DNA of 64,000 nucleotides. Origin: HGM04593 sp964470845. GTDB lineage: Bacteria > Bacteroidota > Bacteroidia > Bacteroidales > Bacteroidaceae. A model generated the notes under the pieces. It did not search any database. It worked only from the letters and a program-made list of their open reading frames with translations, and had not been told where the DNA came from. Shown one piece after another: positions 8,765-16,903 of the stretch (position 1 is its first letter; each line of letters begins with the position of its first letter). Location: contig CAYYEL010000004.1 in NCBI GenBank assembly GCA_964470845.1, positions 1-64,000 of the forward strand, written 5' to 3'. Both the position numbers and the translations under genes were made by a program.

Positions 8765-9586
8765 TTAATACTGCTCATTCTCATTAGGAAATTCCTTAGC
8801 CTTAACATCGCTAACATAATTGCCCACTGCGTCGCTTATAACACTGTTAAGGTCGGCGTAACGACGCAAGAAGCGCGGAGTAAAATCGGCAGTCATTCCT
8901 AACATATCGGTGCACACAAGCACCTGACCATCGACACCACCACCGGCACCGATACCAATCACAGGAATTTCGAGCCCCTCGGCAACCTTTGTTCCCAAAT
9001 GTGCAGGAATTTTCTCAAGCACAAGAGCAAAACATCCGGCCTCTTGCAACAACTGTGCATCGTGGCACAGCTTGGCAGCCTCGGCCTCGTCCTTGGCACG
9101 TACGCCGTATGTACCAAATTTGTTTATACTCTGCGGTGTAAGTCCAAGATGTCCCATAATAGGTATTCCGGCATCAAGAATCTTGCGTATCGAGGGGAGA
9201 ATCTCCTCGCCACCTTCGAGCTTAAGCGCATCGGCGTGCGTCTCTTTCATTATACGAATAGCATTCTTAACAGCCTCGTCGGCGTTTACCTGATATGTTC
9301 CGAAAGGCATATCGGCAACCACAAGAGCACGTTTAACACCGCGTACCACCGACTTTGCGTGATAAATCATTTGGTCGAGTGTGATAGGCAGCGTTGTTAC
9401 GTTTCCGGCCATTACATTTGAGGCCGAGTCGCCTACAAGAATTATATCCACGCCCGAGGCATCAATTATAGAGGCCATTGTATAATCGTATGCAGTGAGC
9501 ATTGCAATTTTCTCGCCCTTACGCTTCATCTCAATTACGCGACGAGTTGTTACTTTGCGGGCATCTTCTACAATATATTTCGACAT
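8765..9586 (-). CDS. panB: 3-methyl-2-oxobutanoate hydroxymethyltransferase
   Basis: A 273-aa enzyme from the MSKYIVED start; the frame could extend 13 codons upstream, but that segment looks non-coding. It transfers a hydroxymethyl group from 5,10-methylene-THF to alpha-ketoisovalerate, the first committed step of pantothenate synthesis. Family blocks are visible: MLTAYDYTMASIID, the metal-binding VGDSASNVMAG, MPFGTYQV, KLEGG, GHLGLTPQSINK and VIGIGAG. No panC or panD is in the window. A minus-strand -7 box TATCTTTG lies at 9683-9690. Confidence 0.96.
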   Translation of the reverse strand: MSKYIVEDARKVTTRRVIEMKRKGEKIAMLTAYDYTMASIIDASGVDIILVGDSASNVMAGNVTTLPITLDQMIYHAKSVVRGVKRALVVADMPFGTYQVNADEAVKNAIRIMKETHADALKLEGGEEILPSIRKILDAGIPIMGHLGLTPQSINKFGTYGVRAKDEAEAAKLCHDAQLLQEAGCFALVLEKIPAHLGTKVAEGLEIPVIGIGAGGGVDGQVLVCTDMLGMTADFTPRFLRRYADLNSVISDAVGNYVSDVKAKEFPNENEQY

Positions 9587-9682
9587 TTTTGTTAATTTTG
9601 TTAGATTATTAAACATCGGATGCACATACTAAAAAATGTTGCATCAAAAACTGCGCAAAATTACAGTAAAAAATGCACCTCG

Positions 9683-9690
9683 CAAAGATA
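9683..9690 (-). promoter_or_regulatory. -7 box for panB
   Basis: TATCTTTG followed by CGAGGTGCA on the minus strand, about 100 nt upstream of the panB start. No good -33 element is seen. Confidence 0.4.
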
Positions 9691-9786
9691 TTGAGCAAAG
9701 AAACTTTTAAAAATTTTTAGTAACAGGTGTTACAAGTTTCATTTTTCTTCGTCTTTATATTGTAAAAGCCCATAAGCAGAAGGTAA

Positions 9787-10269
9787 ATGACACAGACAGA
9801 ATTTAAAAAACGATTCCTCCCATTGCATCAAACATTGCTCGCCGAGGCATACAAAATGCTTTGCGACAAATTTGAAGCCGAGGATGCTGTACAAAATCTC
9901 TATCTGCGTTTATGGGAGAACAGAGAAAGGCTAAAGAATCTTACTTCGCCCGAAGGCTACCTGCGCACAGCACTGCGCAACATCTGCATCGACAGATGGC
10001 GTGTGCTGAGAATGCTCGAAGAGAAGAACAAAATCCTCGCCGAGGAGACAACGACAGAAACACCGCCCGAGATTGAAAAAGATGACATACAGCAATGTTT
10101 AGCTCATTTTCTGAGAGGCTTGCCCGACATTCAGCAGCGTATTATGAGAATGGTGATGAACGGTTACAGTTGCAGAGAGATTGAAGAGATTACAGGAGTA
10201 CCCGAGGCCAATATAAGAGTTACAGTGTCGCGCCTGCGAAAAAGATTCAGAAATTATACTGACAAATGA
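9787..10269 (+). CDS. ECF RNA polymerase sigma factor
   Basis: A 160-aa sigma-70 family protein. Region 2 spans about 5-70, with FEAEDAVQNLYLRLWENRE in region 2.2/2.3 and YLRTALRNICIDRWR following. Region 4 spans about 105-155 and has the helix-turn-helix GYSCREIEEITGVPEANIRVTVSRLRKR. It opens an operon with a putative anti-sigma gene (10451), two DUF4252-type genes and a repeat-domain secreted protein. That arrangement suggests control of envelope functions. The gap to the next gene is filled by two copies of a structured 79-bp repeat. Confidence 0.92.
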   Translation: MTQTEFKKRFLPLHQTLLAEAYKMLCDKFEAEDAVQNLYLRLWENRERLKNLTSPEGYLRTALRNICIDRWRVLRMLEEKNKILAEETTTETPPEIEKDDIQQCLAHFLRGLPDIQQRIMRMVMNGYSCREIEEITGVPEANIRVTVSRLRKRFRNYTDK

Positions 10270-10433
10270 GCGAAACAATATCAAGCTCTGCTTGAATATT
10301 TTTCAAAGCGAATACAAGATATATTCGAGGTTTACCTCAAATATTACAAAAGAATGAGCGAAACAATATCAAGCTCTGCTTGAATATTTTTCAAAGCGAA
10401 TACAAGATATATTCGAGGTTTACCTCAAATATA
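10264..10433 (+). repeat. Tandem 79-bp structured repeat (2 copies, period 88)
   Basis: Positions 10266-10344 and 10354-10432 are identical over 79 bp. Each unit contains three potential hairpins: AATATCAAG/CTTGAATATT, CGAATA/TATTCG and GAGG/CCTC. Layout (GAGC, hairpin, AAAGCGA, hairpin) matches the intergenic repeat family seen at 22.3, 27.2 and 57.2 kb. The array occupies the whole gap between the sigma gene stop and the start of the anti-sigma-like gene. Confidence 0.85.
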
Positions 10434-10450
10434 ATATAAGGAGTTTAATT

Positions 10451-11017
10451 ATGGATGAAAAAAGATTAAAAATAATGATTGAGCGTTTTTTCGATGCACA
10501 GCTAAGCATCGAAGAGGAGCGCGAATTATATTGCTATCTACGCGAGAATGACGTCCCGGCTGAACTCCGCAAGGATAAACAAGCAATAATAGCCCTGTGC
10601 AGCGAGCCCTCGACAATCACGTCATCCGACGAAGCACTTATGCGTCTCGAAGCGATGATTGATGCTTTGGGCAGCGAACAACAGACGCAGTCTGCAGCAC
10701 CCGATATTATTTCGGCACCCAAGAAGAAGATAATAAAAATACCACGCTTCGTCTATCGAGGTGTTGCAGCAGCAGCCATCTTTGCATTGTGCCTCATTAT
10801 ATTCACAAACACCCCTCAACAAAGAGACTGCGAGCTTGCCACAATGACCGAGGAAGACACTTTCGACACCCCCGAGGAGGCCTTGGAATGTGTTAAAGCC
10901 TCATTCGACCTTGTGCTTATGGCAGCAAATACAACCAACCACAGTAGTCGAGCCATAGGCAACACCCTTGAACAAGCAATCGCCATACACAGCAAAAAAG
11001 ATATTTCTAACAGATAA
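10451..11017 (+). CDS. Putative anti-sigma factor, single-pass membrane protein
   Basis: A 188-aa protein placed directly after an ECF sigma gene. The N-terminal 35 residues (IERFFDAQLSIEEERELYCYL) resemble the short helical cytoplasmic segment found in many Bacteroidota anti-sigma-like proteins. A proline/lysine hinge leads to one transmembrane helix at about 99-117 (VAAAAIFALCLIIFTN), and a short polar tail should lie in the periplasm. No zinc-binding HxxxCxxC motif is present. The role as the inhibitor of the upstream sigma factor is inferred from position and topology. Confidence 0.65.
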   Translation: MDEKRLKIMIERFFDAQLSIEEERELYCYLRENDVPAELRKDKQAIIALCSEPSTITSSDEALMRLEAMIDALGSEQQTQSAAPDIISAPKKKIIKIPRFVYRGVAAAAIFALCLIIFTNTPQQRDCELATMTEEDTFDTPEEALECVKASFDLVLMAANTTNHSSRAIGNTLEQAIAIHSKKDISNR

Positions 11018-11029
11018 AATATTATAAAT

Positions 11030-11566
11030 ATGAAACGTAATATATTACTTTCAATCATAATATTGATGTTGACATTGCTCGCCACCAACGCCAATGCCCG
11101 GCATCAACAACCCGACAAAAAAAAAAGCGAGGTTGAGAAATTCATACAAAGTGTAACGCGTATAAAATCAAACGAGATAGACTATGCCTACATCTCGACG
11201 AATATGTTCAAACAGATGTTTGCAATGCTATCAGAATCAATCGAAGGAATTGACATAAACAAACAATTCGGTTCGATAAAGAGTGTACGACGTTTCCAGA
11301 CAACAGGCGACGAAGGCTACAAAAAACTCACAACCGCCCTATCACCCTTTTTACAAGATGATGAACAGGTAATGGGAATGGAGCTTATGGCACTGAACCG
11401 AGAAGATGGAATTGTATCGGCAATATACAGCGACAAAAAGAGCCTCCTTGTGATAAACAACGACAATGAAGAAACATTGACAGTAGTCTTTATTGTAGGC
11501 CTCTCGTACGAAACATTTATGCAAATATCATCCGATGGTATAGACGCTTCAGAACTAATCTTTTAA
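11030..11566 (+). CDS. DUF4252-domain secreted protein
   Basis: A 178-aa protein with a signal peptide (about 1-24, ending ANA). The body fits DUF4252, a Bacteroidota family typically encoded behind an ECF sigma and its anti-sigma: SVTRIKSNEIDYAYIS, the SIKSVRRFQ strand near 84-92, and MELMALNREDGIVSAIYSDKKSLLVI. Function is unknown. It is 12 bp after the anti-sigma-like gene and 12 bp before a larger DUF4252-like gene. Confidence 0.75.
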   Translation: MKRNILLSIIILMLTLLATNANARHQQPDKKKSEVEKFIQSVTRIKSNEIDYAYISTNMFKQMFAMLSESIEGIDINKQFGSIKSVRRFQTTGDEGYKKLTTALSPFLQDDEQVMGMELMALNREDGIVSAIYSDKKSLLVINNDNEETLTVVFIVGLSYETFMQISSDGIDASELIF

Positions 11567-11578
11567 TAATATTTAAAT

Positions 11579-13153
11579 ATGAAAAAATATATAACCGCAC
11601 TGTTTTTACTGCTCCTATTGTCATCAAATACCACAAATGCACAGGAGGCCGACACAGTTGCCATTAAAAAGTTTTTATACGAGTTAGAAAAGCTCGATGG
11701 CCAATATGTAACCTATGAGAAGATTACCAAAGAGAAACTATTGAATAGTATTGTGGTACAAGTAAATGAACAAACCGACAATGCGCTTGGCAATCTCGAT
11801 GGAAAAGACATCTTCGAGAGAGAGTTTACAATGGTAAATATAACCTCGGAAGAGGAAGCCGGATACAATAAACTGAACACACTTTTAGAGCATTACGACG
11901 CCTACTCGACCGAGGAGCTGTTCGGCATTCCACTCACAGCCAATCAGCGCGAAGATGGCACCGAGACAATTGTTTTTATGAACGATAATCACTCCATTAT
12001 GATAAACAACTTTCTCGATGAAAAAGAGATTGAAATTCTATACTGCGATTATAATTTAATGGAAATAATCCAGAATATTTTGGTCGATTTTGTCGAGAGC
12101 ATAGAAGAAAACATTGACAATAGTTTCTGCGGGGCGCTATCGGGGATTGAGGATGTAAATTTCTCACTATCGCTTTTCGGCAAAGAGAATATTACAATAA
12201 ATGGTCGAAAAGAACCCGACGCATCACAAGAGACAAAAAATATCGGATGCAGTGCCAAGGAAATTCTTTCAGCCGTCGAAAGCAGTTACGATAGTACGAT
12301 AAGCCGGTTCGAGAACAGTACCAAGAGTAATAAAGATGAGATTCAAGAGAGAATAAATGAGCTTAAAGAAGAAAAAGAGGCCAAGCTCGCAGAGCTTACA
12401 AACACTCTTAACAGCATCGACGTTCCATATTTTATACAGAATCCATTGACTAAAGATGTATATGTTGCAATTCCCACACTGACCGAAGAATTATCGGCCC
12501 TGCGCGGCCCGCACGCCGAGAACGGCATATACGATTGGATAACATCGACAGGCTTTGGAAAAAGCGTAGCAAACAACAACACCGGCCAAGAGTGTGCAAT
12601 TATCACCCCGAAGGATATTCTGCAAAAATATGCCACAGAATATTACCCCGAGACAAATTGGACATTCTGCGGCTACCCCACCTACAAAGAGACATTCGTA
12701 ACAAAATATCAGGGCGGCACTCCGGCTGTGCTCTACCGTAAGTCGATAGACGAAAAAGGCTATAACCTGATGCTTGCCGACATTGGACCTCTTTTCAACC
12801 TTAAATTAGGGGAGAGCCACAAAAATATGAAGGTTACACAAAATAGCAGACGCGAGAGCAACGGCAACCGATTCGTGCGATTATATGGCGAGGACGGCAC
12901 TACCCTGTATCTGCTCGACCTTCCCGGAGAGCAACAATGCCTGATGACAATTATTATCGGACACGAAGATTTTGAAAATGCTGTAAACGACTGCAAGGTA
13001 GGAGAAGAAGAAAACATTGCCGACAAATACAATATAATAATAAACGAAAATGGAATAAGATTCAGCAACGAGGAATATTACTACTATCCCAAGAAACATA
13101 AGAACGGTGTACACATTGATTTTGGCTTTGCAATTAAATATACAAAAGAATAA
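11579..13153 (+). CDS. Secreted DUF4252-like protein with coiled coil and novel C-terminal domain
   Basis: A 524-aa protein with signal peptide (about 1-22, ending NAQ). Residues about 30-165 resemble the preceding DUF4252 protein (EFTMVNITSEEEAGYNKL, LTANQREDGTETIVFMNDNHSIMINN). A charged coiled-coil segment follows at about 240-282 (IQERINELKEEKEAKLAEL). The remaining 240 residues contain a strand-rich domain that I do not recognise. It looks like a DUF4252 duplication extended by extra domains. It is the fourth gene of the sigma operon. Confidence 0.6.
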   Translation: MKKYITALFLLLLLSSNTTNAQEADTVAIKKFLYELEKLDGQYVTYEKITKEKLLNSIVVQVNEQTDNALGNLDGKDIFEREFTMVNITSEEEAGYNKLNTLLEHYDAYSTEELFGIPLTANQREDGTETIVFMNDNHSIMINNFLDEKEIEILYCDYNLMEIIQNILVDFVESIEENIDNSFCGALSGIEDVNFSLSLFGKENITINGRKEPDASQETKNIGCSAKEILSAVESSYDSTISRFENSTKSNKDEIQERINELKEEKEAKLAELTNTLNSIDVPYFIQNPLTKDVYVAIPTLTEELSALRGPHAENGIYDWITSTGFGKSVANNNTGQECAIITPKDILQKYATEYYPETNWTFCGYPTYKETFVTKYQGGTPAVLYRKSIDEKGYNLMLADIGPLFNLKLGESHKNMKVTQNSRRESNGNRFVRLYGEDGTTLYLLDLPGEQQCLMTIIIGHEDFENAVNDCKVGEEENIADKYNIIINENGIRFSNEEYYYYPKKHKNGVHIDFGFAIKYTKE

Positions 13154-13166
13154 AAGATAAAAGACT

Positions 13167-14132
13167 ATGAAACAAAAAATCATTCTGACACTCCTTTTCA
13201 CTGCAATTGCGAGTGTTGCAGCATTTGCTCAGATGAGCACACTTGTGGCCTACGATGGAGGTTATTTTGTAAAAAATGGCAAAGAGTGGAACGAATATCG
13301 TCCAGCCGACCGCGCAGGTAAATGGTCGAGCTATAAACAGTACAAAGAGAGCGAGGAATTCTTTTACCTTAAAAACAAAAAGTGTCGATTGGCAATTCCC
13401 AAGATTGCAAAAGATAAAATCTTTATCGACCGCAAAAAAGATGGTAAATGGGAGATAATTTATAATCCTCTCAACATATACCCACTTTGCACCGAACCCG
13501 AGGGACTTTTTTACTGCTACACAACTGGTGATATTGAGGCCCGTGGTTACTTTGTGCGCGACAATAACATATGGCGCGAGTACCGTCCGTGGATGAAGCG
13601 CAGCCGATGGGCCGAATTTAAGCAATGCGACGAGAATAACGAATATTTTATTGTTGAGAGCGAGCACAACATTGTATATATTCCCCGAAACAAAAAGAAC
13701 AATTTCATAATAAAAAAGAAAGATAACAAAAATTGGCAGGCAAGATACACCACAAATGCCATCTACGACCCCTCGGCCGAGTATCGCTACAATTTCTATT
13801 TTCTAGCGTCTCTTACCGAGAAGAGAAAAAATAATTTTGAACAAACAGGTGAAAATGCACGTGTGAGCTTCGACAACAACTGCAACATTCAAATTGCTGT
13901 CGATGGTAAATGTTACAACTTTATATACACTTCAATTGAAAATACCGAGTATAAAGAACAGGAGGCTGTTCTTTTAACAGTAGATGAGAAGAACAAAATA
14001 TATCTGACAAACAACGGTACGTGCTACGTCGATTGTAAAAAGATTGGTAAAAAGATGTTGCTTATTGGGTGCAAAATTCAAAACTATAAGGAGATTGTAA
14101 ACTATTTAAAGAGTGGTACTTTTAAATTGTAA
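13167..14132 (+). CDS. Secreted protein with two internal ~75-residue repeats
   Basis: A 321-aa protein with a signal peptide (about 1-21, ending AFAQ). Two tandem units are visible. The first runs from GYFVKNGKEWNEYRP to NPLNIY (about 31-106), the second from GYFVRDNNIWREYRP to TTNAIY (about 126-200). Shared features are GYFV, W.EYRP, a central K/R-rich strand and a final IY. A third region (about 215-321) is unrelated and strand-rich. No known family is recognised. Being last in the sigma/DUF4252 operon suggests an envelope role, by context only. A strong terminator follows. Confidence 0.6.
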   Translation: MKQKIILTLLFTAIASVAAFAQMSTLVAYDGGYFVKNGKEWNEYRPADRAGKWSSYKQYKESEEFFYLKNKKCRLAIPKIAKDKIFIDRKKDGKWEIIYNPLNIYPLCTEPEGLFYCYTTGDIEARGYFVRDNNIWREYRPWMKRSRWAEFKQCDENNEYFIVESEHNIVYIPRNKKNNFIIKKKDNKNWQARYTTNAIYDPSAEYRYNFYFLASLTEKRKNNFEQTGENARVSFDNNCNIQIAVDGKCYNFIYTSIENTEYKEQEAVLLTVDEKNKIYLTNNGTCYVDCKKIGKKMLLIGCKIQNYKEIVNYLKSGTFKL

Positions 14133-14142
14133 GCGACATCCT

Positions 14143-14184
14143 AATAAAAATGGAGTATCAAAAAAACGATACTCCATTTTTATT
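14143..14184 (+). terminator. Terminator of the sigma/DUF4252 operon
   Basis: A 17-bp inverted repeat with core AAAAATGGAGTATC / GATACTCCATTTTT and an 8-nt A-rich loop, 10 nt after the last stop codon of the operon. Confidence 0.85.
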
Positions 14185-14255
14185 GTAGCTATATAACATC
14201 CGTTAAACTCCCAAAAAATATTTTCTATAAGCTGGATATTAGACAAATAAATTGT

Positions 14256-14263
14256 TATTTTTG
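14256..14263 (+). promoter_or_regulatory. -7 box upstream of R-M pair 1
   Basis: TATTTTTG fits TAnnTTTG and is followed by a 112-nt AT-rich leader to the methyltransferase start. No -33 TTTG is visible. Confidence 0.35.
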
Positions 14264-14382
14264 CAAGCAAGAAACTAAAACTTCACCTCACTTACCATTA
14301 GGTAATAAAATAATATTTAAGTTACTTTACCCAACAACATATTATTTCATTTTTATATCACAAGGTTATAATTTTTTGTTTA

Positions 14383-16122
14383 ATGGTATCTATAAGCAAA
14401 GCGACAGAATATAATTGGAAAAGATTAAATAGTAATTTTCAGAACAAACTGACTAAAAGAGCAAATAAAACCCAGTCAGTTAAAAGAGTTGTAGCCTCTA
14501 ATTATATTGATTACAATCCCGCAAATCAGTTATTAGAAGTATTATCAACAAGTATTTTCTCTATAGAAGATATAATGTATTCTCTATGCATTGCATATCT
14601 TAAACACAATAAAATTCTTCAGAAAAAGAATGTAGAAAAGTTTATATCCACATACTCTGAATATTCTAATATCGAGTTTAAATTACCATACAAAATATGG
14701 GATAGTAAGGAAGATGTACTTGGATTTATTTATCAATCATTGCTTTCAGAAGGAGAACGTAACCTAACAGGACAATATTATACCAACAAAAAAGTAGTCG
14801 AATATATATTAGAAGAAAAAACACTTGCAGACGGAGAAACATTTCTCGATCCTTGTTGTGGTAGTGGTGCTTTTTTAATGTCGATAAAGACTAACACACC
14901 GCAACACCTATATGGATTCGATTTAAATCCTGTTGCTGTTATGATTGCAGGTACGAATCTTCTTGTCAAATATAAAGACTATGACTTTACACCTAATATA
15001 TATTGTTTAGATTTTTTACTAATCAATAATCTATTTTCATCTGATATACACAATTTCCCACTTGCTTTTGATAATATATATACTAATCCGCCTTGGGGTG
15101 CAGATAAACAAGAATTATACACGCCTTTCTTTTCTATATTAAAGAGCAAAGAGCGCAGTTCACTCATATTATTAAAATCTATTGAGTTACTAAAGAATAA
15201 TGGAGAATTAGGTTTTTTGCTTCCAACGTCATTACTCAAGATTAAGGCACATTGTGGTATTAGAAAATACATTTTATCTAACACTACAATTAGCAGTATT
15301 GATCTATTTACAAATAGATTTGACGGAGTATATACCGACTTTTTCAACTTAAAATTAAAAAAATCAAGACCAAACATACAAGAATATTATGTAAATAACG
15401 GAAAGAGTATTTCAAAAATAAGATTATCAAATCATAATAAATCCAATGATAACATCTTAATAGACCAACTCTCTGACATAGATTATTCCATAATAAATAA
15501 AATGGAGGCACTGCGTAATGATGATTTAAAAAACAGTCAATGGGCATTAGGAATTGTTACAGGTGATAATAAGACTAAAATAAAAAAAGTAAAAGGTGAG
15601 GGTTACGAGCCAATATATACAGGAAAAGATGTTTCACCATTTACACTTAAAGATGAAACATCGTACATTTTATTTAATATAGGCTCATTTCAACAATGCG
15701 CAAAAGAGGAGTACTATAGAGCAGCCGAGAAATTGATCTATAGATTTATCGCCAAATATCCAATAGTAGCATATGACAACAAACAATGCTTATGTTTAAA
15801 TAGTGCAAATATCGTTATCCCTAAAATAGATAGTATTTCAATTAAAAGTACAGCAGCTTTATTAAATTCCCAATTGTACCGTTACTATTATATTGTCAAG
15901 TTTTCGGATATTAAAGTACTCAAAGGTAACCTTCAAGAATTACCATTCCCCAAACTCTCTACCGAAGTAAACAATAAATTAGAGAATTTAGTAGATTTAA
16001 TATCAAAAGACGGTTATTCAGACGAATATCAAAATCAACTTGATGGCATAGTATATTCTATCTTTGAAATCACTACAAGAGAACAAGAACAAATAGAACA
16101 AAGACTGAAAAATAAATTATAA
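14383..16122 (+). CDS. Type II N6-adenine DNA methyltransferase (gamma class)
   Basis: A 579-aa SAM-dependent methyltransferase. SAM motif I is FLDPCCGSGAF (about 154-164), preceded by the GQYYTNKKVVEYIL block (130-143) typical of N6-adenine enzymes. Catalytic motif IV is NPPW at 235-238. The order motif I - motif IV - C-terminal target-recognition region is that of gamma-class enzymes. It should protect sites cut by the endonuclease encoded 4 bp downstream. The pair is clearly more AT-rich than the flanking genes, pointing to horizontal gain. The recognition sequence cannot be read from the protein. Confidence 0.9.
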   Translation: MVSISKATEYNWKRLNSNFQNKLTKRANKTQSVKRVVASNYIDYNPANQLLEVLSTSIFSIEDIMYSLCIAYLKHNKILQKKNVEKFISTYSEYSNIEFKLPYKIWDSKEDVLGFIYQSLLSEGERNLTGQYYTNKKVVEYILEEKTLADGETFLDPCCGSGAFLMSIKTNTPQHLYGFDLNPVAVMIAGTNLLVKYKDYDFTPNIYCLDFLLINNLFSSDIHNFPLAFDNIYTNPPWGADKQELYTPFFSILKSKERSSLILLKSIELLKNNGELGFLLPTSLLKIKAHCGIRKYILSNTTISSIDLFTNRFDGVYTDFFNLKLKKSRPNIQEYYVNNGKSISKIRLSNHNKSNDNILIDQLSDIDYSIINKMEALRNDDLKNSQWALGIVTGDNKTKIKKVKGEGYEPIYTGKDVSPFTLKDETSYILFNIGSFQQCAKEEYYRAAEKLIYRFIAKYPIVAYDNKQCLCLNSANIVIPKIDSISIKSTAALLNSQLYRYYYIVKFSDIKVLKGNLQELPFPKLSTEVNNKLENLVDLISKDGYSDEYQNQLDGIVYSIFEITTREQEQIEQRLKNKL

Positions 16123-16126
16123 AACT

Positions 16127-16861
16127 ATGGAAACACTTATTAAGAGGCTTGAAACATATAAGAAAAAACTATCAATTGAGGAAAGAGAACAATTTAAAGA
16201 CAATGTATTAGACAAATTATATACAGTATATCCATTCAATAAATTCGAATATACTATTTCTCATTTAATCTCAAAAGGAATTATTTCAATAGATGAGTAT
16301 ATAAACATTCGTGCTGAATATTTGCAACGAAATAGGTATCTGCATCTGTTTGAACTTGCTCCACGTACATTTGGAGAAACTTGGGGACAACAGCATTTAA
16401 TGGAGCTTGTTCCTGAATTCCAAATACCAACAAAGGAACTCGACCCCACTTTTAAAGGCGAGTATGACTTACTCTTAAATAATATTCACGTTGAAGTTAA
16501 AGCATCAAGAGCTGTTAAGAAAGTTGGTGGAAGTACACTCGCAAACAAGGCACTTTCGAGCAGTAGCAAGTTTAAGTTTGATATGAATTATCAACAGTTA
16601 AAGCCCGGGTGTTGCGATGTTTTTGTTTGGATTGCTGTATGGCGAGACAAGATAGATTATTGGGTTATATCAAGTAAAGACGTTCAAAGCAACCCACTGC
16701 TCAGTAATCAGCATCGCGCTTCACAATTATCTGAGACTGGCGAAGTTATTGAAGGACAAATTCATATCAACGACGGTAATTATTCTGATTTTGAAAAATA
16801 CCGCGTTCCTGTCAGAGATATTTACAATAAAATTATTGAGATTGGGAGAAAAAACAGATAA
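16127..16861 (+). CDS. Type II restriction endonuclease, PD-(D/E)xK fold
   Basis: A 244-aa protein directly downstream of the methyltransferase (4-bp gap). Residues 110-127 give the nuclease core: GEYDLLL with D114, then HVEVKAS with E123 and K125, separated by a beta hairpin. Preceding this is FGETWGQQHLMELVPEF (83-99), a helix seen in several type II enzymes. No methylase, ATPase or helicase domain is attached, so it is a conventional type II nuclease. Family-level specificity is unknown. The 3' end of the gene forms the left arm of a terminator hairpin. Confidence 0.82.
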   Translation: METLIKRLETYKKKLSIEEREQFKDNVLDKLYTVYPFNKFEYTISHLISKGIISIDEYINIRAEYLQRNRYLHLFELAPRTFGETWGQQHLMELVPEFQIPTKELDPTFKGEYDLLLNNIHVEVKASRAVKKVGGSTLANKALSSSSKFKFDMNYQQLKPGCCDVFVWIAVWRDKIDYWVISSKDVQSNPLLSNQHRASQLSETGEVIEGQIHINDGNYSDFEKYRVPVRDIYNKIIEIGRKNR

Positions 16862-16880
16862 TTCTCCCAATCTCAATAAT
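16832..16880. terminator. Terminator whose left arm is inside the REase gene
   Basis: A 19-bp perfect inverted repeat (core ATTGAGATTGGGAGAA / TTCTCCCAATCTCAAT). The left arm (16832-16850) is coding sequence for the last residues of the nuclease and the right arm lies after the stop. It separates this gene from the converging membrane-protein gene. Confidence 0.8.
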
Positions 16881-16903
16881 ATAATATATGCTGCCGACCG
16901 TCC

